Assembly (NCBI GenBank): GCA_021298375.1 | Contig: JAJTFE010000047.1 | Coordinates: 1-34,257 of the forward strand | Origin: Blastopirellula sp. | GTDB taxonomy: Bacteria; Planctomycetota; Planctomycetia; Pirellulales; Pirellulaceae | Reading direction: 5' to 3' | DNA length: 34,257 bases | In this document: in pieces, positions 1 through 8,042 of the stretch | Layout of the letters: every line of letters starts with the position of its first letter | Numbering within the stretch: the stretch's first letter is position 1 | Made by a program: the position numbers and the translations under genes | The notes under the pieces: model-generated | What the model was told of the DNA's origin: nothing | The model's database searches: none | What the model saw: only the letters and a program-made list of their open reading frames with translations

Positions 1-1
1 C

Positions 2-145
2 CTTCCCGGCTGGGTGCAGCACACGGCTGAATGCCTCGCCGAATGCCGCAGTTGTTCTTTTGAGGAGATTGCGAACCTGACCACCCGCAACGCTTGCCAG
101 CTCTTTGGCGTCACACTCCCGCAAACTGCCGGGATTGATGGATGA
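2..145 (+). CDS. TatD-family metal-dependent hydrolase, C-terminal fragment
   Basis: The first 145 bases are open in the frame starting at base 2 and end at a TGA at 143-145. The 47 visible residues include HTAECLAE, SFEEIAN and TTRNACQLFG. This matches the C-terminal helix pattern of TatD-type deoxyribonucleases and hydrolases, where an EEIA..T..NA.RLFG motif closes the TIM barrel. The metal-binding His and Asp residues lie outside the window and cannot be checked. The gene runs towards the aminotransferase gene on the other strand and overlaps its 3' end by 35 bases. The assignment rests on a short tail only. Confidence 0.65.
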   Translation, partial: LPGWVQHTAECLAECRSCSFEEIANLTTRNACQLFGVTLPQTAGIDG

Positions 146-1046
146 GGTCGACTCCGGTCCGTTCCCCGAGTTCGACGATCGTCTGCCAGTAAATCTCCCC
201 ACCGACCTCGCCATTGCCGATGGGGACCCCATCCACTGCGCAAACCGGGGCGATGATTCCCGGGGTACTCAAGCTGAGAACTTCGCTGGCGGACTGCAGG
301 TCGGTAACATGCAACGGCTTTCGAGTTACCTCCAACCCGTAACGACTCACCAAGTCCAAAAACCATCCGAGGCAAGTCCCTGGCAGAATCGCCTCGGGCG
401 CGGGCAGCAAACATCGTCGTATCCGCCCATCAATCGCGACGATCGTCGCGGCTGGGCTTTCCGCCACACACCCCGCGGTATCCAACAACAGCGCTTGGGC
501 TCCCGGGGCGGCAAACTCCGCTTCATGCTGGGCAATCCAGTAGTGCATGCGACTGCGCGACTTGAGCCTGCGGTCGAGACTCGCTGCGGGGATTTCGCGG
601 GTGGGAACTGTGATCAGGCGCACGCCCTCGCGATGCCGCCGAGCCAACTCGGCATGCGGCAAGCGGAAAGTATGGCCGACCAGGCGAGAGCCACTCAGCG
701 GAGTCGCCGATGCCGGACGAAACCGGCCGTGATCGCCTCCCGTCACCACGACACAGCAGCCGAGATCGTCGCCGGGATCGAGCTGCGTCGAGCTGCTCGC
801 AACCAATTGATGCAAAAGTCTTGCCAACTCCTGCCGCGGGTTGGCGCCGAGTACTTCCGGCCATTCCAGCCAAGCGATCCGCAACCCCTGCTCGAGGCGA
901 TCGAGATGGGAGTCGAGCAACCACAGTTCCTGACCGAGCGTCCGCAACTGTTCGGTGACCGCGACTCCCTGGGCAAATCCCAGGTCCCAGAGAGGAATGT
1001 TGGCGGAGCTCAGCGGCACGATCGCTCCCTCGATTAGCCCATACAT
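111..1046 (-). CDS. Class IV PLP aminotransferase (branched-chain aminotransferase / aminodeoxychorismate lyase family)
   Basis: A 311-residue fold-type IV PLP enzyme, a family that includes BCAT, D-amino-acid transaminase and PabC. The ATG at 1046 is preferred over an upstream in-frame start because GGAGG lies 6-7 bases before it and the family N-terminus begins there (MYGLIEGAIV). The PLP lysine is K162 in the segment LDRRLKSRSRMHYW, equivalent to the family LKS.N.L motif. E196 in CVAESPAA is the expected pyridine-nitrogen Glu. The usual following Asn is not conserved, so substrate class cannot be read. It is the last of six same-strand genes, 46 bases after the radical SAM gene, and may supply or consume an amine in that pathway. 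PabC in folate synthesis is the main alternative. Confidence 0.85.
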   Translation of the reverse strand: MYGLIEGAIVPLSSANIPLWDLGFAQGVAVTEQLRTLGQELWLLDSHLDRLEQGLRIAWLEWPEVLGANPRQELARLLHQLVASSSTQLDPGDDLGCCVVVTGGDHGRFRPASATPLSGSRLVGHTFRLPHAELARRHREGVRLITVPTREIPAASLDRRLKSRSRMHYWIAQHEAEFAAPGAQALLLDTAGCVAESPAATIVAIDGRIRRCLLPAPEAILPGTCLGWFLDLVSRYGLEVTRKPLHVTDLQSASEVLSLSTPGIIAPVCAVDGVPIGNGEVGGEIYWQTIVELGERTGVDLIHQSRQFAGV

Positions 1047-1092
1047 GGCATCCTCCAGAGGGCACCCTTCGCGAGCTCGCCCCCTCATGTTC

Positions 1093-2403
1093 TCAAGTGT
1101 ATCGGACGCCCCGAATGGCAGGCTCGAAAAAGTCCGGCAGCAGCCCGTCGACTTGCAGCAACCCTTTTCGGGTCAACTCGACTCTCTGGCTGTCAAACTG
1201 CAACATCCCGGCCGTCCGGTCAGCCTCCCAGACCGAGCGCCAGTGCTCGATGATATCGACTCCAAACTTGCGGCGGAAATAATCGACCTCAAGATAACCC
1301 CGTTTGAGCAGCAGGATCGTCTCGCGAATCAACAACTGCTCGGCAGTCGGCCGGAGCGCGCGGCCGACGGGCAACTCACCCCGCTCCAGCAAGTCGCCGA
1401 GGTACTGCTGCATCTCCGGCTTGTTCTGGTAATGCACTCCCGACAAATGGCCAAAACTGGCAATTCCGGTCGCAATCAGATCCGAGCCCTGAAACAGGTT
1501 GTCGCGGTAGCTGAAGTTGACCTTGTCCGGATTCTTGAACACGGTGTATCCGCTGGAGATCGTGTAGCCCGCCTCGAGAAACCGATCAAACGCATAGTTG
1601 ACCCAGTCCCGCTTCAGGGGCCAATCGGCCACCGGCGTCTCGATTTTGTTGCCGAGAATGTCCTGGGAGAACACCGTGTTGAACGGCAACTCCATCTGAT
1701 AAATGGTGACGCTGTCGGGCGAAAGCCGAATCGTTTCGTCGATGTTATATTTCCAGTTATCCCAAGTCTCACCCACCATCCCCGAGATCAAGTCGATGTT
1801 GACATTGGGAAAACCGATTTTCTGAATCCACTCCCAAGCCCGGTAAATCTCCTTGGAGAGATGCGCCCGGCCATTCTCCTCGAGAATCCGATCGGTGAAA
1901 TTCTCCACGCCGAGACTCAGCCGAGTCACGCCCAGTTCCTTCAGGGTCTCGAGTTTGTTCTCCTGAAGCGTTCCCGGCTCGCATTCAAACGTGACCTCTT
2001 CGGCCTGATCCCAATTGATGTTCGCCCGCAGGCGATCGACCAGGCTGCGAAGTTGCTTGCTGCTGAGAAATGAAGGGGTGCCTCCGCCAAAATAAACAAA
2101 GCGGAATGGACGGCCACCCATGACAGGCAGACGGCTGACCAGTTCAATCTCGCGACAAAGCGCTGAGACGTAGGTTTCAATCTCGGCCGCGTTTTTGTCG
2201 GTGAACACCTTGAAGTAGCAGAACTTGCAGCGTTTGCGACAAAAGGGAATGTGGAGATAGAGTCCCAGCGGCACATCCGGACGGGGTGGCTGATTCATCG
2301 CCCCGAGAATTTCCGGGACCAACTCTTTTTTCCATTGGCTGTAAGGCGGGTAGTTCGAAATGAAGTAGCTGCCAACTTCGGTCTTGGTCGCTTCTGTGGT
2401 CAT
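1093..2403 (-). CDS. HemW/HemN-like radical SAM protein
   Basis: A 436-residue radical SAM enzyme. The [4Fe-4S] cysteines are C55, C59 and C62 in HIPFCRKRCKFCYF, followed by the SAM-binding FGGGTPS at about 105-111 and TFECEPGT near 138. The layout is that of the coproporphyrinogen-oxidase-like group (HemN, HemW, HutW/ChuW). As in HemW, the fourth Cys of true HemN (CxxCxC) is missing, since CYF follows C59. Bona fide anaerobic coproporphyrinogen oxidase activity is therefore unlikely. The C-terminal 80 residues resemble the HemN/HemW C-terminal domain. It lies 22 bases after the PQQ-propeller gene and 46 before the aminotransferase. No haem genes are nearby, so a role as a radical methylase or haem-dependent enzyme in the same pathway is an inference. 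No clear Shine-Dalgarno precedes the ATG. Confidence 0.85.
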   Translation of the reverse strand: MTTEATKTEVGSYFISNYPPYSQWKKELVPEILGAMNQPPRPDVPLGLYLHIPFCRKRCKFCYFKVFTDKNAAEIETYVSALCREIELVSRLPVMGGRPFRFVYFGGGTPSFLSSKQLRSLVDRLRANINWDQAEEVTFECEPGTLQENKLETLKELGVTRLSLGVENFTDRILEENGRAHLSKEIYRAWEWIQKIGFPNVNIDLISGMVGETWDNWKYNIDETIRLSPDSVTIYQMELPFNTVFSQDILGNKIETPVADWPLKRDWVNYAFDRFLEAGYTISSGYTVFKNPDKVNFSYRDNLFQGSDLIATGIASFGHLSGVHYQNKPEMQQYLGDLLERGELPVGRALRPTAEQLLIRETILLLKRGYLEVDYFRRKFGVDIIEHWRSVWEADRTAGMLQFDSQRVELTRKGLLQVDGLLPDFFEPAIRGVRYT

Positions 2404-2425
2404 TGGAATTTTTGGTTGCTGAGCT

Positions 2426-3541
2426 TCACTTGGCCCCGAGACAATAAACGAACCCCCGGTCGGTTGCGATTACCAGTCGGTCGAAGCCGACGGCGGGCTG
2501 GCCCGATTTCCAATTGTACTCATAAAGGACACCGTTGTTCGCACCAATAAACACGCGCTCGCCAACAACCACCGCCGACGACTCGATGTTTGCCTTGACC
2601 CGGGCGGTCCACTGCACCGCCCCATCCGCCGGATTGAGTGAAATCAGTTGCCTCTGGGTGGTGCCAATCAGGATGTGCCCCTCCACTACCGCTGCATTGC
2701 CACGCACCGAAATTGGCGAATCCTCGCGGTTGTAATTCCAGAGCAGCTTTGGCTCGCGCCAATTGACGGCGAAGAAACCGGACTGCTCCGTGCCGAAAAA
2801 AATCGCATCGCCGAGCACCGCGGGGGTGCAACCGGTGGGCGAGGTGATTTCGACATTGCCGACTTCACTTCCATCCTTGAGATTGATCACATGCAACAGC
2901 CCATCGCAGCCCGCGACAAACGCGCGCTCACCAGCTACCGTCGGCGTCGATCGCAGCTGGTCCCCCGCGGCGATTTTCCAGACGACCTCTCCGTTGTCGG
3001 CCCGCAAACAGTAGAACCAGGAATCCTGCGAGGTGACGAGGACTTTGTCCTCGAAAAAGTTGGGACTGGAATCGATCGAGGCCTCGGCTGCGAACTTCCA
3101 GAGCTCCTTGCCCGCTCCATCGAGGCAATACAATTTGCCCTCGACATCGCCCACATAAAAGCGACCGTTCCGATGGCTGACCGACCCAATAAAACCGACC
3201 GGGCCTTCATACTTCCAGAGCTCATCGCCAGTCAGCAAATCAAACGCCAGAACGGGACCATTGCCGCTGGACAGAACCGCCACCTTGCGACCGCCGAGTT
3301 CGACCAGACAGGCAGTGGAGGCAAAACTGTTTTTAGGGATCTGACGTTCCCAGAGGATCTCCAGCCGCTCGGGCAGCTTGCTGCGGGCGACCCCTGTGCT
3401 CGCCACATCGCCACGAAAAACGGGCCAGTCGTTTTCGACCTGCTTCGCCGGCTCCGGTTCCTGTGCCGCTGCGCTCCAGCCGCACACGCTGAGGCCGAAC
3501 AACCACCAACACGCCCATGCTTTCCAGCCGATTGGTCTCAT
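2426..3541 (-). CDS. Secreted PQQ-like beta-propeller protein
   Basis: A 371-residue protein with an N-terminal signal peptide (hydrophobic AWACWWLFGLSVCGW, probable cleavage after SAA) and then the planctomycete-type opening DWPVFRGD. The rest is repeated PQQ-like/BamB-type blades: LLTGDELWKYEG, GAGKELWKFAAE, ADNGEVVWKIAAG and PADGAVQWTARV. There is no dehydrogenase catalytic motif, so it is probably a periplasmic propeller and not a quinoprotein enzyme. Its ATG overlaps the stop of the alcohol dehydrogenase gene by 4 bases (ATGA), which argues for co-translation with that enzyme. Its function is unknown. It may act as an electron-transfer, binding or scaffold partner of the dehydrogenases, but the export signal puts it in a different compartment from them. 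Confidence 0.85.
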   Translation of the reverse strand: MRPIGWKAWACWWLFGLSVCGWSAAAQEPEPAKQVENDWPVFRGDVASTGVARSKLPERLEILWERQIPKNSFASTACLVELGGRKVAVLSSGNGPVLAFDLLTGDELWKYEGPVGFIGSVSHRNGRFYVGDVEGKLYCLDGAGKELWKFAAEASIDSSPNFFEDKVLVTSQDSWFYCLRADNGEVVWKIAAGDQLRSTPTVAGERAFVAGCDGLLHVINLKDGSEVGNVEITSPTGCTPAVLGDAIFFGTEQSGFFAVNWREPKLLWNYNREDSPISVRGNAAVVEGHILIGTTQRQLISLNPADGAVQWTARVKANIESSAVVVGERVFIGANNGVLYEYNWKSGQPAVGFDRLVIATDRGFVYCLGAK

Positions 3542-4689
3542 AATGCCTGCTCGTACAATCGTTCCAAGTCACTGGCCTGCACTTCCCGCGGATTGAATTG
3601 AGCGGTCCATTGAGCGGCCGCTTGCCGGGCCAATTCCGGCAACTCTTCCGCCCCGACACCACACTCCCGGTAGCTCGTTGCCAAGCCGGCAACGCGGAGC
3701 ATCCTGCCGAGAAACTCGGCCACTCCCTCCGCACCGCTCTCGGGCGGCGGGGTCAGGCCGTCCAATTGACTGCTCGCCAAAAGCTCCACATACCACTCAT
3801 TATGGACGGCGCCGTTGAAGCGGACGACATGTGGAAGAGCAATTCCCACGGCTTGTCCATGAATCGTCCCGCGACTTGCCGTCACTGGATTGGCCAGCGA
3901 ATGAGCTGCTCCGAGCATCGAATTCTCGATTGCCAGTCCGGCAAACGCGGCGCCCAGTTGCATGGCTGCCCGGGCCTCCAGATCGTCGGGCGCCTCGAGC
4001 ACGCGGGCGTAGCTGCGGGACAGCAAACGCCAGGCCTCGCGGGAGTAATGCAGCGACACCGGATTTCGCTTCCGCGTGACGTACGTCTCGACCGCGTGGG
4101 AGATGGCATCGATCCCCGTCACCGCCGTCACCCTGCGGGGCTGGGTCAGCGTCAACTCCGGGTCGAGCAGAGCGACTGCGCAACTCGCCTTGCGGTCGCC
4201 ACAGGCCATTTTCATGTGAGTCTGGGCGTCGGAAATCAGGGCAAACGACTGCAGCTCGCTACCCGTTCCGCCGGTCGTCGGCACGGCAATCATCGGCAAC
4301 ATGGGCTGGGTCGCTTTGCCAACGCCCCAGTAATCTTTCATCTCACCGCCGTTGGTGTAAATGAAGTTGATCCCCTTGGCGCAGTCGAGGCTGCTTCCTC
4401 CGCCCAGCCCAACCAGGAGTTCGGGGCTTACCTGACGGGCCACTGAGACACCGGCCGCGACGTGTTCCGTCGTCGGGTTCTCACCCGTTTCGGCAAAGAC
4501 CGTGACCGAGACACCCTGGTCGCCGAGCGACTTTACCGCCCGGTCGACGTGCCCCGCCCCAATGAGTCCACGGTCGGTAACCAGCAACGCCCGCCGCGCT
4601 CCCAGTCCAACTGCCAATTCACCCAGACGATTCAAACTGCCGGCGCCAAAGACAATCCGCGTCCGGAGCTGAAAATCAAACGGCGTCAT
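3538..4689 (-). CDS. Iron-type (group III) alcohol dehydrogenase
   Basis: A 383-residue member of the Fe-ADH family (FucO/AdhB/butanol dehydrogenase group), which interconverts aldehyde and alcohol with NAD(P)H. The dinucleotide-binding motif GGGSSLDCAK spans 96-105. The metal ligands are D194 and H198 in GIDAISHAVE, H263 in AAHSLANP and H277 in TIHGQAVG, all at the usual spacing. The ATG at 4689 is chosen because it overlaps the stop of the upstream reductase gene (ATGA) and matches the family start (FQLRTRIVFGAGS). Its stop overlaps the propeller gene in the same way. In context it would reduce the aldehyde made by the preceding enzyme. Substrate chain length or aromaticity cannot be read. 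Confidence 0.9.
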   Translation of the reverse strand: MTPFDFQLRTRIVFGAGSLNRLGELAVGLGARRALLVTDRGLIGAGHVDRAVKSLGDQGVSVTVFAETGENPTTEHVAAGVSVARQVSPELLVGLGGGSSLDCAKGINFIYTNGGEMKDYWGVGKATQPMLPMIAVPTTGGTGSELQSFALISDAQTHMKMACGDRKASCAVALLDPELTLTQPRRVTAVTGIDAISHAVETYVTRKRNPVSLHYSREAWRLLSRSYARVLEAPDDLEARAAMQLGAAFAGLAIENSMLGAAHSLANPVTASRGTIHGQAVGIALPHVVRFNGAVHNEWYVELLASSQLDGLTPPPESGAEGVAEFLGRMLRVAGLATSYRECGVGAEELPELARQAAAQWTAQFNPREVQASDLERLYEQAL

Positions 4690-6155
4690 GTCCCACTCAC
4701 CGCCAACGCCGCGACCCGCTCCGGCGAACCGAGTTGCACCGCGCGGCTGCGGAACAGAAAGTCGATCAAATTCCCCTCGTGGGGCTGCAGCCAATTCAAA
4801 CGGTTGGTGGCAATCGCTCCAATGTTCAGCCGATCAATGTTGTGAGCATCGACCAATTGGTCGATCCAGTTTTGGTCGTTCGTGATGGCTGTTCCGACCA
4901 GCGTCGGCCCCGCAGCGGAAATCATTTTTTGCTGCGGGCAATCGACCACGGTAGCCAGGGGAAACATGAATTCCTTGGAGGCGATGGCTCGCTCGGGGCT
5001 GTCGGCATGACAAATCACGGGACGGAGGTAGGAGCAACGCTCTCGTTCCACCAGTCGTGGACCGTAGTTCGCGGTGCAGTTCGTCACACCGGGCTCGCGC
5101 AAATCCTGCTCCAGCATCTTCCAGATGTTGGCTCCCAAGCCCGGCGTGGTGAACGCGGCCAAGCGGGCGTTGGGGTCCGTCGAAGGGAGCGCATCGATCG
5201 GCCCCAGTTCCCGAGCGAGCGCCTCTGCGATCTCCCGGCCGTGACGCGGCGTGAAGATGGCGCTGGTGTTGATGCAGCTCCGACCACCATTGCTGGCGAT
5301 ACTCTCGACCATCAAGTCGAGATACTTCGGCCACTCATCCACACAGTCTTCACCGAGGAAAATCTTGGAGAAACCGGGGCCGTGGACCTGAACTTGAGGA
5401 TTCCCCGAATACTGGGCCACAGTTTGGGCGCTGCCAAAAATCATGCTCCGGCGACAACCGCCGAGAATCGCCTGGCCGACATCGTGCCCGCCCGGATAAA
5501 GCGAAATCGCCTCGGCCGGGATCCCCGCCTTGATGAAAGCCGAGTTGAAGCGATAGGCCGTCCAGGGCTCCTGCGATCCGGGCTTGAGCACCAAACCCAC
5601 CTGCAGCGGAATGACTGGCATCCAGAGGGTGTGCACGCCGGGCGCGATATTGGGCAGAACGGCCCCCAGCACCGGGGTCTGCACCTGGTAGCTGACGACG
5701 ACTCCCCGCTGCTCGATGCCATAACCGCGGGTCATGATGTCCAAGTCCAGCCCGCGGGTCAGGGCGTCGAGGATTTGCCGCATGTTGCGGAGGACAAAAC
5801 AATTCTTCTGCATGTTGGAGCGACAAAGGTGCTCCGGCAAACCGGTCGAGGCCGACTGCTGGTGCACAAAGTCGGCCGGAGTCTGCAGACCGTTACCCAA
5901 AGGCAATGAGTCGTTTTCGAAGTAATCGGCAGCTTGCCCGACCCGCTCAATCAGTTCGTCGCAGGAAAACTGCCGCAGGACCTCTCGAGCCTTGTGAGCG
6001 ACGCGCAAGTCGCGACTGACGATTCCCCCACCGGCTTGGCCGATTCGGGCAATCGGTTCACCGGTCTCAAAGTGAATGACTTCACTGGTCTCAAGCGATT
6101 CGTAGGGCTTGCCCCAGCGGATAACGGGAATGTCTAACACGTCGCAGTTCTCCAA
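4686..6155 (-). CDS. Aldehyde-dehydrogenase-fold reductase, probably acyl-thioester type
   Basis: A 489-residue ALDH-superfamily protein. The catalytic Cys is C294 in NGGRSCINTS. N169 in VLPNIAPG matches the oxyanion Asn of the PWN motif, and KPGSQEP (191-197) matches the KPSEQTP cofactor-binding motif. The general-base Glu of hydrolytic ALDHs (ELGGKS) is replaced by HGPGFS, with H258 in its place. Loss of that Glu is typical of CoA-acylating dehydrogenases and LuxC-like acyl reductases, which transfer the acyl group to a thiol or run in reverse. With an acyl-activating ligase before it and an alcohol dehydrogenase after it, reduction of an activated acid to aldehyde is the best inference. 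The start is uncertain. TTG at 6155 has GGAGAG 10 bases upstream, and GTG at 6140 has GGAG 9 bases upstream. Confidence 0.85.
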   Translation of the reverse strand: MENCDVLDIPVIRWGKPYESLETSEVIHFETGEPIARIGQAGGGIVSRDLRVAHKAREVLRQFSCDELIERVGQAADYFENDSLPLGNGLQTPADFVHQQSASTGLPEHLCRSNMQKNCFVLRNMRQILDALTRGLDLDIMTRGYGIEQRGVVVSYQVQTPVLGAVLPNIAPGVHTLWMPVIPLQVGLVLKPGSQEPWTAYRFNSAFIKAGIPAEAISLYPGGHDVGQAILGGCRRSMIFGSAQTVAQYSGNPQVQVHGPGFSKIFLGEDCVDEWPKYLDLMVESIASNGGRSCINTSAIFTPRHGREIAEALARELGPIDALPSTDPNARLAAFTTPGLGANIWKMLEQDLREPGVTNCTANYGPRLVERERCSYLRPVICHADSPERAIASKEFMFPLATVVDCPQQKMISAAGPTLVGTAITNDQNWIDQLVDAHNIDRLNIGAIATNRLNWLQPHEGNLIDFLFRSRAVQLGSPERVAALAVSGT

Positions 6156-6169
6156 AATTAAGAGACTCT

Positions 6170-6207
6170 CCGGCGGTCGGTTCAGGTCTGCACCTGACCG
6201 CCGCCGG
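6170..6207 (-). promoter_or_regulatory. Strong hairpin in the leader of the reductase gene
   Basis: This is a near-perfect inverted repeat. The 7-, 3- and 6-base arms CCGGCGG, CGG and TCAGGT (6170-6187, with two single unpaired T at 6177 and 6181) pair with ACCTGA, CCG and CCGCCGG (6192-6207) around the loop CTGC, giving 16 bp. In the minus-strand transcript it ends 14 bases before the TTG start, and its last two G form part of the GGAGAG Shine-Dalgarno candidate. It is not followed by a U-tract, so a simple terminator is unlikely. Translation control, RNA processing or a protein-binding site are possible. The rest of the 291-base gap 6156-6446 shows no gene. Confidence 0.6.
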
Positions 6208-6446
6208 GCATCTTACCACGAAGGGCCTGGCAATTATCAAGCAATCAGGGCCAAAGAGGTCTCCCCCCTGACGCTCAGCTTGTTTGTTTTGATGTGGATC
6301 CGCTGACAGTCGTTGCCGGGCATTTTGCAGCGGCTCTTGGTCAGTGTTTGAGGTGGCTTGCCCTGCTTGCGGACTGGCGGTCACTGTTTGTCAGTCAACT
6401 TGCCCTCGTTCCGCAGTGCCCACCCAGCTTGCACTTCAACCGGTTC

Positions 6447-7568
6447 TCAATACACGCCGACGGTTGTGGCCGCGGCCAGTTCATGAAATGGCCGCACGCC
6501 GCTGACGCCGTCCCAGGGGTATTTCTCAAAGGGCATCTCGCGCTCGCCTTCATCCCGCTCCATGAAGCCCGGGACGAAGAACTCCTTGGTCAGCGTGGTC
6601 AACTTGACCCGCCCCGTTTCGCCATAGCCGACCACTCGGGAGTAGTCCTGGAAGTCCACGACTTGTGCCACCGCACGGGGCTGTGGTGCGTAATAAGAAA
6701 TCTTGTACTTCTCTGCGGCGGACACCGGTTTGCTGCAAGCCAACCCCATCAACGTGTTCCCGTAAGTTGGGGTCATATAGATGCCGCTGACCTCCGGTGG
6801 ACCACCCAGTAACTCCTCGACGCAATATCGCGTCCATTGCGGAGTGAACTCCGTTCCACCTGAAAAGATCCCCGTGACCCCGAGCTCCCGCAGACTGGTT
6901 CCGCGATTTTCCAACTCCAGACAGAGCGAGTCGAGCAACTTGGGGGTGGCAAACATGCACTTGATGCTGTGACCTGCGGTCAAAATCGTGATTGCCTGGT
7001 CAATGCAGTGAGCCTTGTAGGCCTCGAGATGTTCCATCCAACCCTTTTTGATCAGTTTGATCACCCACCGCGGGTCAAGGTCGATGCAGAAACAGATCCC
7101 TCCGCGGTGCTGACAGAGGTGTTCCACCGCCAACCGCAATCGCCGCGGTCCGCTCGGGCCGAGCATCAACCAGTTTGCGTTGCGGGGAAAATACTGGTCA
7201 GGAAGCGTGTCGCTGAAGAGTTCGTAATCAATCCAGTGGTCCTCGACCACAACCCGGCTTTTGGGGATGCCCGTTGTCCCGCCGGTCTCAAAGACATAAG
7301 TCGGCTTGCCCTCATAAGCCTTGGGACGCCAGCGCTCCACCGGACCACCCCGCAGCCACTCGTCTTCGAAGGCCGGAAACTTGTCGAGGTCGGCAAACGA
7401 ATTGACTTCCTTGAGCGGGTCAAATTTCAGTTCCCGCTTTTTCTCCAGCCAAAACGGACAGCCGGTCGACGGGTGGAAGTGCCACTGCACCATTTCGTAG
7501 GTGTGTTGATCCAACTGGTCCTGAGCCGCCTTGACGAGGCTGGTCAAATCCACGGTCGTTGCCGTCAT
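6447..7568 (-). CDS. Adenylate-forming ligase of the PaaK/LuxE type
   Basis: A 373-residue member of the ANL superfamily, closest in layout to phenylacetate-CoA ligase (PaaK) and the LuxE acyl-protein synthetase. The nucleotide-binding loop is ETGGTTGIPKS at 94-104. A second core motif is TPTYGNT (the aromatic-Gly-x-T/E motif), and GYGETGRVKLTTL corresponds to the GETGE..T.L region. It should activate a carboxylic acid as an acyl-adenylate for transfer to a thiol. The chosen ATG at 7568 is the first that fits the family; the Shine-Dalgarno is weak. It is the first gene of the six-gene minus-strand run, separated from the reductase by 291 bases containing a hairpin. The acid substrate is unknown. 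Confidence 0.8.
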   Translation of the reverse strand: MTATTVDLTSLVKAAQDQLDQHTYEMVQWHFHPSTGCPFWLEKKRELKFDPLKEVNSFADLDKFPAFEDEWLRGGPVERWRPKAYEGKPTYVFETGGTTGIPKSRVVVEDHWIDYELFSDTLPDQYFPRNANWLMLGPSGPRRLRLAVEHLCQHRGGICFCIDLDPRWVIKLIKKGWMEHLEAYKAHCIDQAITILTAGHSIKCMFATPKLLDSLCLELENRGTSLRELGVTGIFSGGTEFTPQWTRYCVEELLGGPPEVSGIYMTPTYGNTLMGLACSKPVSAAEKYKISYYAPQPRAVAQVVDFQDYSRVVGYGETGRVKLTTLTKEFFVPGFMERDEGEREMPFEKYPWDGVSGVRPFHELAAATTVGVY

Positions 7569-8042
7569 AAGGGAGTGCCCCAGTAAAACAAGACTCGAAA
7601 AAAATGTCCCCGAGGGAAACGCGAGCGGGCTTTGGTTCCGCTCTGGCAGCACGATCACAGCCCTTAAATGGGCCCTGTCGAGGGAGTTGCGCACGGCAAA
7701 CGTCCCGAGTCAGCCTGGTGCCCGGCCGCAAAGGCACGGGTCCGCTGTTTTGCCTTTGGCGAAACCGCAAACAGCCGGGAAAGTACACCGGAAATTATCC
7801 CCGATTGGCTCGAGGTTGTCGACAACGCCCCGCTGGGGCAAGACCGCCTCCCCATGCAAGGGGCGGATCAAGCTCGAACCGCCGGCCGCCCGCTCCGCCT
7901 TCGGAAAAGCGACGACTCAGGCCTGGAGGCTGATTCGCAAAATCACCGAGCAAGGCACACGCTCGGCGGTCAACTCCTCAGTCGCCGCCGCAGGGATAAC
8001 CCAAAATCGGCGGAGCCTTGTCCGCCGAAGAGCAGGCTGCGA
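7569..8042. other. Intergenic region upstream of the ligase gene
   Basis: This region has 474 bases without a convincing gene. Near 8003-8028 it holds the RNase gene terminator, listed separately. Two further inverted repeats are visible: CCGAGC/GCTCGG at 7946-7951 and 7961-7966, followed on the minus strand by a short T-rich stretch, and CAAAGGCA/TGCCTTTG at 7729-7736 and 7751-7758. The promoter of the ligase operon should lie in the lower-coordinate part, but no -10/-35 pair is convincing. Confidence 0.5.
8003..8028 (-). terminator. Intrinsic terminator of the RNase E/G gene
   Basis: In the minus-strand transcript an 8-bp perfect stem TCGGCGGA/TCCGCCGA with a 6-base loop starts 14 bases after the RNase stop codon and is followed by TTTT. 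This is a typical short Rho-independent terminator and separates the RNase gene from the ligase operon. Confidence 0.65.

Noticed and set aside
1093-2403. Anaerobic coproporphyrinogen oxidase (hemN)
   Set aside because: The CxxCxC fourth Cys is missing and no haem genes are nearby, so only the broader family is claimed.
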